64,000 nucleotides of DNA from Sulfitobacter sp. BSw21498. Lineage in GTDB: Bacteria; Pseudomonadota; Alphaproteobacteria; Rhodobacterales; Rhodobacteraceae. Every line of letters begins with the position of its first letter. Position 1 is the stretch's first letter. The position numbers were made by a program, and so were the translations under genes. Below, piece after piece: positions 36,024-43,500 of the stretch. The notes below the pieces were generated by a model that ran no database searches, had not been told where the DNA came from, and saw nothing but the letters and a program-made list of their open reading frames with translations. The DNA lies in assembly GCF_006064855.1 (NCBI RefSeq), contig NZ_CP040753.1:1240001-1304000 (forward strand), in the 5' to 3' direction.

Positions 36024-36899
36024 ATGCAGTTGATTTTGCACACAGGTGGCCATTACACCGAAGAAGACAGATTGCTGAAAAGCCTGCAATCTAACCATGA
36101 TTTACTGACCCAGGCAGGAACCCATACGCCAAGCCCCAGCACCTACCGCGGTTTGTTTCGGGATACGTTGAATGCGATGTATAAATCCTCTGCCGCTGAA
36201 GGGGCGCGGGATGTGCTGCTAGACGCGGTCATGGGGGATTCAGACGCGGATCGGGTGATTTTTTCCGACGCGAATTTCTTTCGCACCCCCGCCACGGCTG
36301 TTGTCGAAGGGATGCTCTATCCCGCCGCCCCTGTGCGTATGATGCGCATGGCACAGTTGTTTCCTGATGACGAACTGCAGATTTTCATGGGGATCCGCAA
36401 TCCGGCAACGCTGTTGCCTGTGCTGTATGATGTGGCGGCTGACAAATCTCCGACACAGTTCTGGGGCGACAAGGATCCGTTGGATGTGCGCTGGTCAGAC
36501 ACACTGGGATTGCTGCGCGATTCCGCCCCCGAGATCAATATTACGGTCTGGTGCAACGAAGATGCGCCGCTGATCTGGGGACATATCATGCGCGACATGG
36601 CAGGCCTGCCTGCCACGACCCCGCTCAAGGGGGAGTTTGACCTGCTCGAAACGATTATGCGCCCCGAGGGGATGAAACGCTTTACGTCCTATCTGGCCGC
36701 CCACCCCGAAATTACCGCGGCCCAACACCAGCGGGTGATTGCCGCGTTTTTGGATAAATACGCGATAGATGACGCGCTTGAGGAAGAGCTGGATATGCCC
36801 GGCTGGACCGAAGAACTGGTCGAGGATATGACCGAGGTCTATGACGAAGACCTCGCGCGTATCCAAGAAATTCCCGGGGTTCGGGTGATCCTGCCGTAA
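36024..36899 (+). CDS. Conserved hypothetical cytoplasmic protein
   Basis: A 291-residue acidic protein starting MQLILHTGGHYTEEDRLLKS. The first part (HTGGHYTEEDRLLKSLQSNH) resembles the opening of sulfotransferase-like proteins that handle a nucleotide at their N-terminus, but no clear PAPS loop is visible. The C-terminal 80 residues are very acidic (DDALEEELDMPGWTEELVED). Similar proteins occur next to tRNA genes in Rhodobacteraceae as far as I recall. It has no operon partner and ends at a bidirectional terminator. Function unknown. Confidence 0.8.
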   Translation: MQLILHTGGHYTEEDRLLKSLQSNHDLLTQAGTHTPSPSTYRGLFRDTLNAMYKSSAAEGARDVLLDAVMGDSDADRVIFSDANFFRTPATAVVEGMLYPAAPVRMMRMAQLFPDDELQIFMGIRNPATLLPVLYDVAADKSPTQFWGDKDPLDVRWSDTLGLLRDSAPEINITVWCNEDAPLIWGHIMRDMAGLPATTPLKGEFDLLETIMRPEGMKRFTSYLAAHPEITAAQHQRVIAAFLDKYAIDDALEEELDMPGWTEELVEDMTEVYDEDLARIQEIPGVRVILP

Positions 36900-36941
36900 G
36901 CGAGGCACGGGCGGGCGACCGTTAATTTTAGCCCGATATGC

Positions 36942-36972
36942 AAAAAGCCCGCGCTTAATAGCGCGGGCTTTT
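36942..36972. terminator. Bidirectional terminator
   Basis: AAAAGCCCGCGC and GCGCGGGCTTTT form a perfect 12-bp stem with a TTAATA loop. It serves both the hypothetical gene on the left and the leftward DUF3618 stress gene on the right. Confidence 0.93.
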
Positions 36973-36992
36973 CGATCTGTTCAACCGAGAAC

Positions 36993-38195
36993 TCAGGACT
37001 TTTTGATCTCGCCGACCTTCTGTTTGTCTGCTTCGGCCTCTGCCGCATCGACGACCCGCTGACCGGAAGCCTTGGCCTTTTCGACAAACGCATCAGCAGC
37101 TGAGGCGCCAGGTGCAGCGGCGTCCGCATCCTCTTTGGTTTCGCGCAAGACTTTCTTGGCCTCATCAGATGCCGCCTGCGCTACTTTACCCAGCTTCGAC
37201 TTCTCTTCGGCAAAGATACGCTCTGCATCGGCCATCAGCTGGTCGCGGTGCTGACCCATATAACGGTCTTCGGTCCGGCTACGCGGCAATGCTGCGCCAA
37301 TGGCGGCCCCGACGGCCAGTGCAAGCGCACCAACAACCAAGGGCTGTTCTTCAAAGATATCGACTGCGCGATCACGCCCCTCGCGACCATAAGACGCCGC
37401 CGACGCACGTGCACGCACGGCGCTTTCACGGGCCGCAATCACACGTTCGCGTGCGTGGTCGGACAGCTCTTCGGTACCCTCGGACAGACGGCGGCGCAGC
37501 TGCGCGGCACGATCCGCTGTGGAAGATGCGAAATCACGCGCGCCTGAGGCTACCGAATGACCGGCATCAGACACCGCGCCCGCGGCACCTTTTGCCTTGC
37601 CCGCGACGGTCGACCCTGCGTTGGACGCGGCACCGGATACGCGGTCACCTGCGCGCGATGCGGCGTCGCCTGCGCGTTGTGCCAGACCGGGGGTATCGTC
37701 GTCGTCATGACGTGCCCAAGACGGCACATCACCAGACCGTGCAACCTCGCCCGAATAGTAGGGCTTGGACGGATCACCAGGCTGTGGCCCAAGATCGCGG
37801 CGCTGTCCTGCGGGGATCACGCCATGCTGCTGTGCGGCGACGGGCAGACCACTGTGGTCCTCGCGATCGCCATAGTAGTTTGCGCGGTTGCGCGGATCAC
37901 GGTGGTCATAGCTGTCACGTGTACCTACGCGGTCACGGCTTGGGGCTCTGTCGCCTGCCATCAGCCATGCCAGCCCTGCCCCTGTCAGCGCCAGCGCGAT
38001 CGGATTGCGTTTGACCGCGTCGGTGACCGACCGGCCAATGTCACCACCATGCTCGCGGAACTGATCCGAGAACTGGCGGGCAATGGTCTCTACCGAGAAT
38101 TTATTTTGCAGATCATCCAAGGTGCTGGTCAATCCGGCGCGTTCACGTTCGATCTCGCGTTCGATTTCTTCGGGCGTGCGGTTATCATTTGTCAT
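36993..38195 (-). CDS. DUF3618 membrane-associated protein
   Basis: A 400-residue protein. The N-terminus TPEEIEREIERERAGLTSTLDDL matches DUF3618. A single helix (PIALALTGAGLAWLMAGD) follows near residues 65-82, then a long Ala/Ser/Asp-rich low-complexity region with repeated AGDA-x-RAGDRV-type heptads, and a second hydrophobic segment (PLVVGALALAVGAAIGAALP) around 285-304. It probably anchors at the inner membrane during stress. It overlaps the holin-like gene by 11 bases and is the last gene of the stress operon. Confidence 0.88.
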   Translation of the reverse strand: MTNDNRTPEEIEREIERERAGLTSTLDDLQNKFSVETIARQFSDQFREHGGDIGRSVTDAVKRNPIALALTGAGLAWLMAGDRAPSRDRVGTRDSYDHRDPRNRANYYGDREDHSGLPVAAQQHGVIPAGQRRDLGPQPGDPSKPYYSGEVARSGDVPSWARHDDDDTPGLAQRAGDAASRAGDRVSGAASNAGSTVAGKAKGAAGAVSDAGHSVASGARDFASSTADRAAQLRRRLSEGTEELSDHARERVIAARESAVRARASAASYGREGRDRAVDIFEEQPLVVGALALAVGAAIGAALPRSRTEDRYMGQHRDQLMADAERIFAEEKSKLGKVAQAASDEAKKVLRETKEDADAAAPGASAADAFVEKAKASGQRVVDAAEAEADKQKVGEIKKS

Positions 38196-38583
38196 TGTAA
38201 ACCTCCTTCACGGCTTGCGCGTCGCGCTTTACGTTTTTAGTGGCACGGCTCGGTGCCAAGCTGCTGAGCTTGAGCGCGCCAGTCCCTTTGTTCGCCATCA
38301 CATAGGCGATCAGTGCAAAGGCAACGCCAACGATCAGTGCAGACCAGCCGGCGGAAATTCCCGCCTCGGTCAGGGCCGCGACCAGCGCCGCGGAAAGTAC
38401 GTTCAATGCCGTCAGGGCAACAACAACGGCCCCCACGATCAGACCGATGGCAGCACCAGCCGATTTCAGGTTTTCGTTCACTTCAGCGCGGGCCAGATCG
38501 ACCTCGCTGCGCACAAGCGAGCTGACGTGGGTCAATGCATCGCTCAGCAGGCTTCCTGTGGATTTGTTGGGATCGGTGGTCAT
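38185..38583 (-). CDS. Holin-superfamily III/DUF1469-type membrane protein
   Basis: A 132-residue protein. The amphipathic N-terminal part (LTHVSSLVRSEVDLARAEVN) is followed by two helices (AAIGLIVGAVVVALTALNVL and AGWSALIVGVAFALIAYVMA) and a basic tail. This is the YqjE/DUF1469 pattern that regularly accompanies DUF3618 and YqjD-like proteins in stress operons. It is not a lysis holin in this context. It overlaps both neighbours by a few bases, so the operon is tightly coupled. Confidence 0.87.
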   Translation of the reverse strand: MTTDPNKSTGSLLSDALTHVSSLVRSEVDLARAEVNENLKSAGAAIGLIVGAVVVALTALNVLSAALVAALTEAGISAGWSALIVGVAFALIAYVMANKGTGALKLSSLAPSRATKNVKRDAQAVKEVYNDK

Positions 38584-39140
38584 TGTGTGCCCCCTTTCGG
38601 TGTGGTGTTCACAGCCGGCGCGGCCACATTATTGGTGTTCAGACCTTGCGCACGTTCGGTTGGCACCGGGCGCTCCATTTCGCGGCCCTCATAGGCATAG
38701 CGCTCACCACGGGCACCAGTCTCAGAGGCCTTGGCAAAACGAGTTGCGGCAAAGCCTACCAGTGCGGCACCGCCCAAAAAGACAAACGGGTTACGCTTGG
38801 CAAAATCGGTGACCGCGCCAACCATCTCGCCCAGATCCTTGTCACGCATTGAATCTGACGCATCGGCAAGCCCGTCTGCAAGCTGGCTAAAGGTACGTTC
38901 TTGGGGCGAACCGCTGCGCAATTCGTCGGCTGCGGTGCGCAATGCGCTGGCTACGCCTTTGACTTCATCTGCAGCGGCACCCTTGGCGTCGTCTGCATAG
39001 CGTGCGGCGTCGGAAGCAACGGTATCGGCCACATCTTTAGCCCGCGTTTTCGCCTCTTGCGTGGCGGATGCAGCGGTTGCTTTTACTTTTTCATTCAAGT
39101 CCTGCGCGCCGGCAGGATTGCTTTTTGTGTGATCAGTCAT
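38580..39140 (-). CDS. YqjD/ElaB-like membrane-anchored stress protein
   Basis: A 186-residue protein with a long helical N-terminal part rich in Ala, Lys and Asp (EKVKATAASATQEAKTRAKD) and one hydrophobic segment near residues 126-143 (NPFVFLGGAALVGFAATRFA), then a disordered tail. In E. coli, YqjD/ElaB proteins tether ribosomes to the membrane in stationary phase; that role is only suggested here. Start at Met 39140, preceded by AAAAGGAGC. It is the second gene after the promoter at 39269-39293. Confidence 0.82.
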   Translation of the reverse strand: MTDHTKSNPAGAQDLNEKVKATAASATQEAKTRAKDVADTVASDAARYADDAKGAAADEVKGVASALRTAADELRSGSPQERTFSQLADGLADASDSMRDKDLGEMVGAVTDFAKRNPFVFLGGAALVGFAATRFAKASETGARGERYAYEGREMERPVPTERAQGLNTNNVAAPAVNTTPKGGTQ

Positions 39141-39156
39141 GGTGCGCTCCTTTTGG

Positions 39157-39225
39157 TTAGGCGACAAGGTTGAGAACGGCGAGAACGACCACGATCAGGC
39201 CGATGAGGTAAAAAACTCCATGCAT
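39157..39225 (-). CDS. 22-residue single-helix membrane peptide
   Basis: A short gene preceded by a strong Shine-Dalgarno (AAGGAG, 7 bases before ATG). It encodes MHGVFYLIGLIVVVLAVLNL plus two more residues, almost entirely one transmembrane helix. It is the first gene after an EcfG-type promoter and precedes the YqjD-like gene by 16 bases. Similar 20-30-residue membrane peptides are known at the head of stress operons in Alphaproteobacteria. It is too short for automatic gene callers. Confidence 0.72.
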   Translation of the reverse strand: MHGVFYLIGLIVVVLAVLNLVA

Positions 39226-39268
39226 TCAAATTCTCCTTAGTTGGTCACGTTCCTGTCATCGAAGGACA

Positions 39269-39293
39269 AACGGCCAGAGCTGAATTTCGTTCC
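39269..39293 (-). promoter_or_regulatory. EcfG-type stress promoter (leftward)
   Basis: On the minus strand GGAAC is followed by a 16-base spacer and CGTT, matching the alphaproteobacterial EcfG consensus GGAAC-N16/17-CGTT. It stands 44 bases before the 22-residue peptide gene and would drive the leftward four-gene stress operon. Confidence 0.8.
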
Positions 39294-39394
39294 GCACCCA
39301 CAGCGTCGAAAGCAATAAAAATCTGCTGCGGGCCGCATAAATTCAGCCTGCATATAAAGGCACGCGCGAGGCGGATCATCGCTGAACACACCAT

Positions 39395-39420
39395 GGAACA
39401 CATTCGCGCGTCGCGGCGTT
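39395..39420 (+). promoter_or_regulatory. EcfG-type stress promoter (rightward)
   Basis: GGAAC, 17 bases, then CGTT, ending 37 bases before the DUF892 gene. It is the mirror partner of the leftward promoter and places both transcription units under the general stress response. Confidence 0.82.
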
Positions 39421-39457
39421 TGACACCGAATGCAATCACATCCCAAAGGAGATCGAT

Positions 39458-39952
39458 ATGCCGATGAACAGTCTAAAAGACGTGTACCATGACCAATTGC
39501 AAGACATGTACAGCGCCAACAAACAGTCGCTTGATGTGGTCGTCGCCCTTGGCCGCGCCGCCAAGGACAAAGACCTGTCCGAAGCCCTGATCGCAGGGTC
39601 CAACGGCATCAGCGAAGGTATGGAAAAGCTCGCCGAAATTTGCAACGCCCATGATATCAAACCAAGCGGCGAACACTGCAAAGGCATGGAAGGTCTGGTC
39701 GCTGAGGCCAAGGCCCATGTGCTTGACGAAGAGTTCGGCGATGACGACGTGCGCGACGCGATGATCATCACGCAGTACCAACGTATGGTGCACTATGCGC
39801 TGGCCGGCTATGGCTGCCTCGTGGCCTTCGCCAACCGTCTGGGCAAAGACGAAGACGGTGCGGTCTTGCAAGAATGTCTGGATCACACCTATGACGGCGA
39901 CCGTCGCATGACCGAGATTGCAACTGGCGGCGTGAACAAAGCCGCTGCCTAA
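39458..39952 (+). CDS. DUF892 ferritin-like stress protein (YciF type)
   Basis: A 164-residue helical protein starting MPMNSLKDVYHDQLQDMYSA. The pattern of Glu and His on paired helices (DQLQDMYSANKQ, then EGMEKLAEICNAHDIKPSGEHCKGMEGL and ITQYQRMVHYALAGYGCL) marks DUF892, a ferritin-like fold with a potential di-iron site. Members are induced by osmotic, desiccation and stationary stress. AAAGGAG lies 8 bases before the ATG. A terminator follows directly. Confidence 0.92.
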   Translation: MPMNSLKDVYHDQLQDMYSANKQSLDVVVALGRAAKDKDLSEALIAGSNGISEGMEKLAEICNAHDIKPSGEHCKGMEGLVAEAKAHVLDEEFGDDDVRDAMIITQYQRMVHYALAGYGCLVAFANRLGKDEDGAVLQECLDHTYDGDRRMTEIATGGVNKAAA

Positions 39953-39991
39953 GCTGACGTTGGCGGGCCCTACCCCTCGTCGTTCACACAC

Positions 39992-40020
39992 AAAAGCCCC
40001 GCTGGATCAGCGGGGCTTTT
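39992..40020. terminator. Bidirectional terminator
   Basis: AAAAGCCCCGCT and AGCGGGGCTTTT form a perfect 12-bp stem with a GGATC loop, followed by further T. It ends the DUF892 gene and the convergent MscS-type gene. Confidence 0.93.
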
Positions 40021-40062
40021 TCTATGTCTGTAGGTGCCGAACTACCTGTGATGCAGCAGGGC

Positions 40063-41745
40063 CTAGCTTGCCTCTGCCGCCGACACTTGCGGAAAATACT
40101 CCACCCCCTGCTTTTCGGCGAGTTTGTGGATTTCGACCATGATGCCTTCGCGTGCATCGCAGGCTGCCTCCCACGAGGTATTGGGATCGGCGCAGGGGAC
40201 AAGGAACCAGACCTCCATGCCAAAGACATCCTGCCCGCCGACCCGCACGCAGGCGTCATCGCGTTTACCGATGTATTTCTCTTCCATCTCGTCGATCACT
40301 TTGTCAAAAGCGTCGCGCAGCGCGGCGATATCTGCCGCGTGAGAGAGCTTAATTTTGACGCTCCGCAGCATCTCAGGCTCCTGCATGGTCCAGTTTTTGA
40401 ATGGGGTGGAAACGAACTCGGTCACAGGCACGACAAGCCGCGTTCCGTCCCAGTCTCGCAGCTGGACATAGGTGAAATGGATACGCTCAACATGACACAG
40501 CGCGTCGTTGAACACGATCCGGTCCCCGATCTTGGCGGACCCGTTCAACGCGATTTGAAGCGATGACATGATGTTGCTCAGAATACTGCGCGCGGCAAAG
40601 CCCAAGACAAGGGTGACCGCCCCAGCGGTGCCTAACAATGTCAATCCAAGGTTCTGAAACACATTGGTTTGCGACAAGAATATACCGCCGCCCACCAGTA
40701 CCACCGCCACGACAAACACCCGACGCGCGGCTGAAATACGGGTCGCGGTGGTGCGTTTATGGACTTCTTCCTTGAGCGTCAGGTCGGTTTCTTCGACCTT
40801 CGTCAGATGATCCAAGATCACTTCGACGCAGTTGACCACAAACCACAACCCGGCACCGATCAGACCCAGCCACGCCGTCGGGACCAAAATCGTCGTCAGC
40901 TCTGCCGAAAACGAGAAGATCTTGGCCTCGAGCACCATCACAAACAGCGTCGAGACGACAACACAGGCAGGCCCGCGCACCGACTTTAGGATTTGCTGCG
41001 CCAGTCGGGACGGTATGCGTTGCGCGACCCAGCTGGTCAGCAGCCAGACCAGACGCGCAACATAGATCGCCAGCACGATCAGAACCGGCAGACCGATCAG
41101 TTCCCACAGGGCAAGGTCGACAACCGTGTTTTGCGTCAGCACGTCGGGCAGCATCGTCTCGAGCCGGCCAGGCCCGTAGCGCTCGTAAAGACGCGGGATA
41201 TTTTGAACGGTATGACGCGAGAACACCCAGACTGGTTCACCGTTCTCCGCCTTGATCCGGTTCAGACGGATCGACGCAGGGTAGTCCTCCATATCCAGCG
41301 TCCACAACAGCAAGGACTTGCGCGGCGTCCCCGCCATCGCCCGATCAGACGTCGCCGTCGCGTCCAGCGCATCGGGCCGGTCCAGCAGTTTGTCCCAATC
41401 AATCACGGTTTTGCGGCTGATCACGGTTTCAAGCTGACGGATCAGCGAGGTGCCCACCTGCTGTTGGCGGTCCTGACGTATATCCGACAGATCAAGAAGA
41501 TGCGCCGCCCCGACCCAATCGTCGCGCCGCACCGCCCGCACCAGGCTCTCCATGGTGGCGCGCGGGGTTTCGCGATCAATCTCGGACGGCACAGCGGCCA
41601 AGCCGACATTCAGGGTCTCTACGCAATACCAATGTGCGCTATCGCAAGCGTTTTCCTTGTCTTGCGCCCAAAGCGGCGTGGTAAAAATCAACAGCGCGCC
41701 CAATAGCCCCACAATATATCTTAGATTGCTCAAAACACTCTCCAT
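40063..41745 (-). CDS. MscS-family mechanosensitive channel with N-terminal domain
   Basis: A 560-residue protein with a signal peptide (MESVLSNLRYIVGLLGALLI, cleavage near WAQ), a periplasmic domain of about 190 residues, five helices and a C-terminal MscS domain. The pore helix region reads LLGTAGAVTLVLGFAARSIL, followed by the beta domain with VPVTEFVSTPFKNWT. It opens under membrane tension to release solutes. It is the last gene of the core chromosome before the island. Confidence 0.92.
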   Translation of the reverse strand: MESVLSNLRYIVGLLGALLIFTTPLWAQDKENACDSAHWYCVETLNVGLAAVPSEIDRETPRATMESLVRAVRRDDWVGAAHLLDLSDIRQDRQQQVGTSLIRQLETVISRKTVIDWDKLLDRPDALDATATSDRAMAGTPRKSLLLWTLDMEDYPASIRLNRIKAENGEPVWVFSRHTVQNIPRLYERYGPGRLETMLPDVLTQNTVVDLALWELIGLPVLIVLAIYVARLVWLLTSWVAQRIPSRLAQQILKSVRGPACVVVSTLFVMVLEAKIFSFSAELTTILVPTAWLGLIGAGLWFVVNCVEVILDHLTKVEETDLTLKEEVHKRTTATRISAARRVFVVAVVLVGGGIFLSQTNVFQNLGLTLLGTAGAVTLVLGFAARSILSNIMSSLQIALNGSAKIGDRIVFNDALCHVERIHFTYVQLRDWDGTRLVVPVTEFVSTPFKNWTMQEPEMLRSVKIKLSHAADIAALRDAFDKVIDEMEEKYIGKRDDACVRVGGQDVFGMEVWFLVPCADPNTSWEAACDAREGIMVEIHKLAEKQGVEYFPQVSAAEAS

Positions 41746-41914
41746 TCCGGCATCACGAACCCGCGTGACAAGTCGTTATTGAAACTGAGCTAGCGCAGCC
41801 GGCCCATTCTACCAACCTTGATCTTATACCATGGATATATCAGGCGATGCCCCCGCCCCGCGGCACCACGCCGCAACACGGGCCGACGCACCGGTCATAC
41901 GAACGGAGGAAGTT
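41746..41914. other. Intergenic region at the chromosome-island border
   Basis: The region between the MscS start and the short open frame at 41915 is partly AT-rich (near 41,820-41,850) and probably holds the mscS promoter. No gene is seen. Confidence 0.4.
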
Positions 41915-41977
41915 ATGGGTGACACCGAATTTGTGGGGATATTGGCGGAGGAGGTGTCCGCGATCAAACTCTGTTAA
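41915..41977 (+). other. 20-codon open frame across the left island repeat
   Basis: A short open frame MGDTEFVGILAEEVSAIKLC with a good Shine-Dalgarno (GGAGGAAG, 6 bases before ATG). Its middle codons are the 19-bp repeat that bounds the island. It may be the severed 5' end of a chromosomal gene whose remainder lies beyond the inserted elements, or a chance frame. I give it low weight as a gene. Confidence 0.3.
41943..41961. repeat. Left 19-bp direct repeat (candidate att site)
   Basis: TGGCGGAGGAGGTGTCCGC occurs here and again, identically and in the same orientation, at 61204-61222 beside the P4-type integrase gene. The complement ends in CCTCCGCCA, like the 3' end of a tRNA, although no tRNA could be rebuilt around it. 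It contains the short inverted repeat GCGGA...TCCGC. It is the probable left attachment core of a 19.3-kb island. Confidence 0.68.
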
Positions 41978-42018
41978 GAGTATGATAATAATGCAATTAA
42001 AGCAACCACGACTTATAC

Positions 42019-42039
42019 ATACCACATAAGATACCACTC
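42019..42039. repeat. Arm-type repeat inside the left island end
   Basis: ATACCAC, five bases, ATACCACTC. The same composite motif recurs at 61060-61080 inside the right end. Paired short direct repeats near an att core are typical integrase arm-binding sites. Confidence 0.6.
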
Positions 42040-42511
42040 GACGCGTAGCCGGTGATCCTATTTACTATCTGCTACCTTTCAACGGCTTTGTTGCACAAAT
42101 CGCGTCCTGTAGGATCCACTGTATGAACCCAGTATAGTAGCAGGCTGCTATGAGCAGCTGGACACAGACGAAGTACAAGACCCGGAACTGGGCGGAGTAC
42201 AATTTTTCACTCAAACAACGAGGATCGCTATCCATCTGGTTTGATCCAGGGATGACGTGGGAAGCGGTCGGGTCTGGTCGAAGGGGGCGTCAGCAAACCT
42301 ACAGAGTTGCTGCTATGCAAGCCTGTCTGACCCTCAAAGTCTTGTTCGGCCTGCCGTTGAGGCAGACGACGGGGTTTGTGGAAAGCCTACTGAAATTGGT
42401 TGGGCTGGATTGGGCGGTGCCGGACTTCAGTACATTGTGACGTCGTCAAAAAACATTGTCTGTCGCTATCCCGTACAAAGGATCAGCAGGTCCTCTGCAC
42501 CTGCTGTTTCC

Positions 42512-42551
42512 CTCCCGGGACATTGCTGCGCAATGCCCTGCCGGGCAGTGG
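42512..42551 (+). repeat. 40-bp palindromic insert, copy 1, inside the IS5 transposase
   Basis: It interrupts the transposase between LHLL and DSTG. Inner arms GGGACATTGC and GCAATGCCC flank TGC, and outer CCCGG/CCGGG pair around them. About 30 of 40 positions match copy 2 in the same orientation. It may be a short mobile or REP-like palindrome. Confidence 0.6.
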
Positions 42552-42986
42552 ACAGCACAGGCATCAAGGCGGAGGGCGAAGGTGAATGGAATGCCCGTAA
42601 GCATGGTGGTTCCAAACGCCGCCTATGGCGCAAGATCCATATAGGGATTGATGAGGAAACGCTGGAGATACGGGCCATTGAGGTAACAAGCAGCGGTGTC
42701 GGCGATGCTCCAATGCTGCCTGACCTACTCAATCAGATCCCCCCGGATCAAAGCCTCGGGAGCGTCACTGCTGACGGAGCCTACGACACGCGCAAATGCC
42801 ATGATGCGATTGCAGCACGAAATGCCCATGCCGTCATACCGCCGCGTAAGAATGCCAAGCTGTGGAAGCCCGATACGCCCGGGGCCAGCGCACGCAACGA
42901 AGCCGTCCAATCCTCAAAGTATCTCGCTCGCGCATTGTGGCGACAGGTGACCGGGTACCACCGCCGCAGTCGCGTCGATACAAAAC

Positions 42987-43026
42987 CTCTCGGGATCATG
43001 CTACGCATAACCCTGTCGGTCAGTGG
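42987..43026 (+). repeat. 40-bp palindromic insert, copy 2, inside the IS5 transposase
   Basis: It interrupts the same gene between VDTK and HCVK. It begins CTCTCGGGA and ends CGGTCAGTGG, as copy 1 begins CTCCCGGGA and ends CGGGCAGTGG. The central palindrome is degenerate (CATGC-TAC-GCAT). Confidence 0.6.
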
Positions 43027-43218
43027 ATGCATTGTGTGAAGTTGCTCGGTCAGCGCCTCTCGGCACGTGACTTCGACCGGCAAGTTGCGGAGATCCAAAT
43101 CCGTGCCGCGATCCTAAACGGCTTCACAGCTCTCGGCATACCCCGTACCGACCCCGTAGGCTAAATCCGTCTGAGGTAAGGGGAAGTCCAACCTCAGCCC
43201 GATTTGTGCAACAAAGCC

Positions 43219-43349
43219 GGTTCCAGGCCAAACGCGTTATCAAAGATTGGATCAGCTTCTACAACATCGAGCGGCCTCACAACGCTCTCGACAAACGATC
43301 ACCCGACGACGCTTTCTTCACAACAGAACGGACGCAGAAGGCCGCATAA
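43219..43349 (+). pseudogene. IS3-family transposase, C-terminal fragment
   Basis: The frame running out of the IS5 right end reads RFQAKRVIKDWISFYNIERP, then HNALDKRSPDDAFF and a TAA stop. This is the end of an IS3-type OrfB integrase core (the W-I-x-F-Y-N-x-x-R-P-H pattern). Everything upstream was lost, probably when the IS5 copy arrived. Confidence 0.8.
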
Positions 43350-43500
43350 AACCAACCAGATTATATCTTAGCTGAGCCGCAAACCTGTCTTAAAAAGCAG
43401 GACCACTTCATTTCTCTTCACTCACTTTAAACTTTTTCAAGTTAAGTCGAGGGAATGTTAAATTTCAAGCCAAAGGCGTTAAGTTAACCCATGATATTAT
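43350..43500. other. Upstream region of the type I secretion genes
   Basis: About 150 bases, AT-rich (including TTTAAACTTTTTCAAG near 43,428), likely holding the promoter of the secretion operon. No gene seen. Confidence 0.4.

Larger units (their letters stand above)
42150..43164 (+). pseudogene. IS5-family transposase, disrupted
   Basis: The start MSSWTQTKYKTRNWAEYN is intact to PDFSTL, where a TGA interrupts the frame at 42438-42440. The same frame then continues (RRQKTLSVAIPYKGS) to about 42508. There a 40-odd-base insertion shifts it, and the protein continues as DSTGIKAEGEGEWNARKHGG, DGAYDTRKCHD and RRSRVDTK. A second related insertion at 42987-43026 shifts it again before HCVKLLGQRLSARDFDRQ. 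One nonsense change plus two insertions make it inactive. Confidence 0.85.
42084..43218 (+). mobile_element. Degraded IS5-family insertion sequence
   Basis: An 1135-bp element bounded by perfect 18-bp inverted repeats, GGCTTTGTTGCACAAATC and its complement GATTTGTGCAACAAAGCC. It holds one broken transposase gene. The right end lies directly against a fragment of an IS3 transposase, so the element landed in or next to older IS debris. No clear target-site duplication is visible. Confidence 0.88.

Noticed and set aside
38185..38583. Phage holin as a sign of a prophage
   Set aside because: The gene sits in a stress operon with DUF3618 and YqjD-like genes under an EcfG-type promoter; no lysis or structural phage genes are near.
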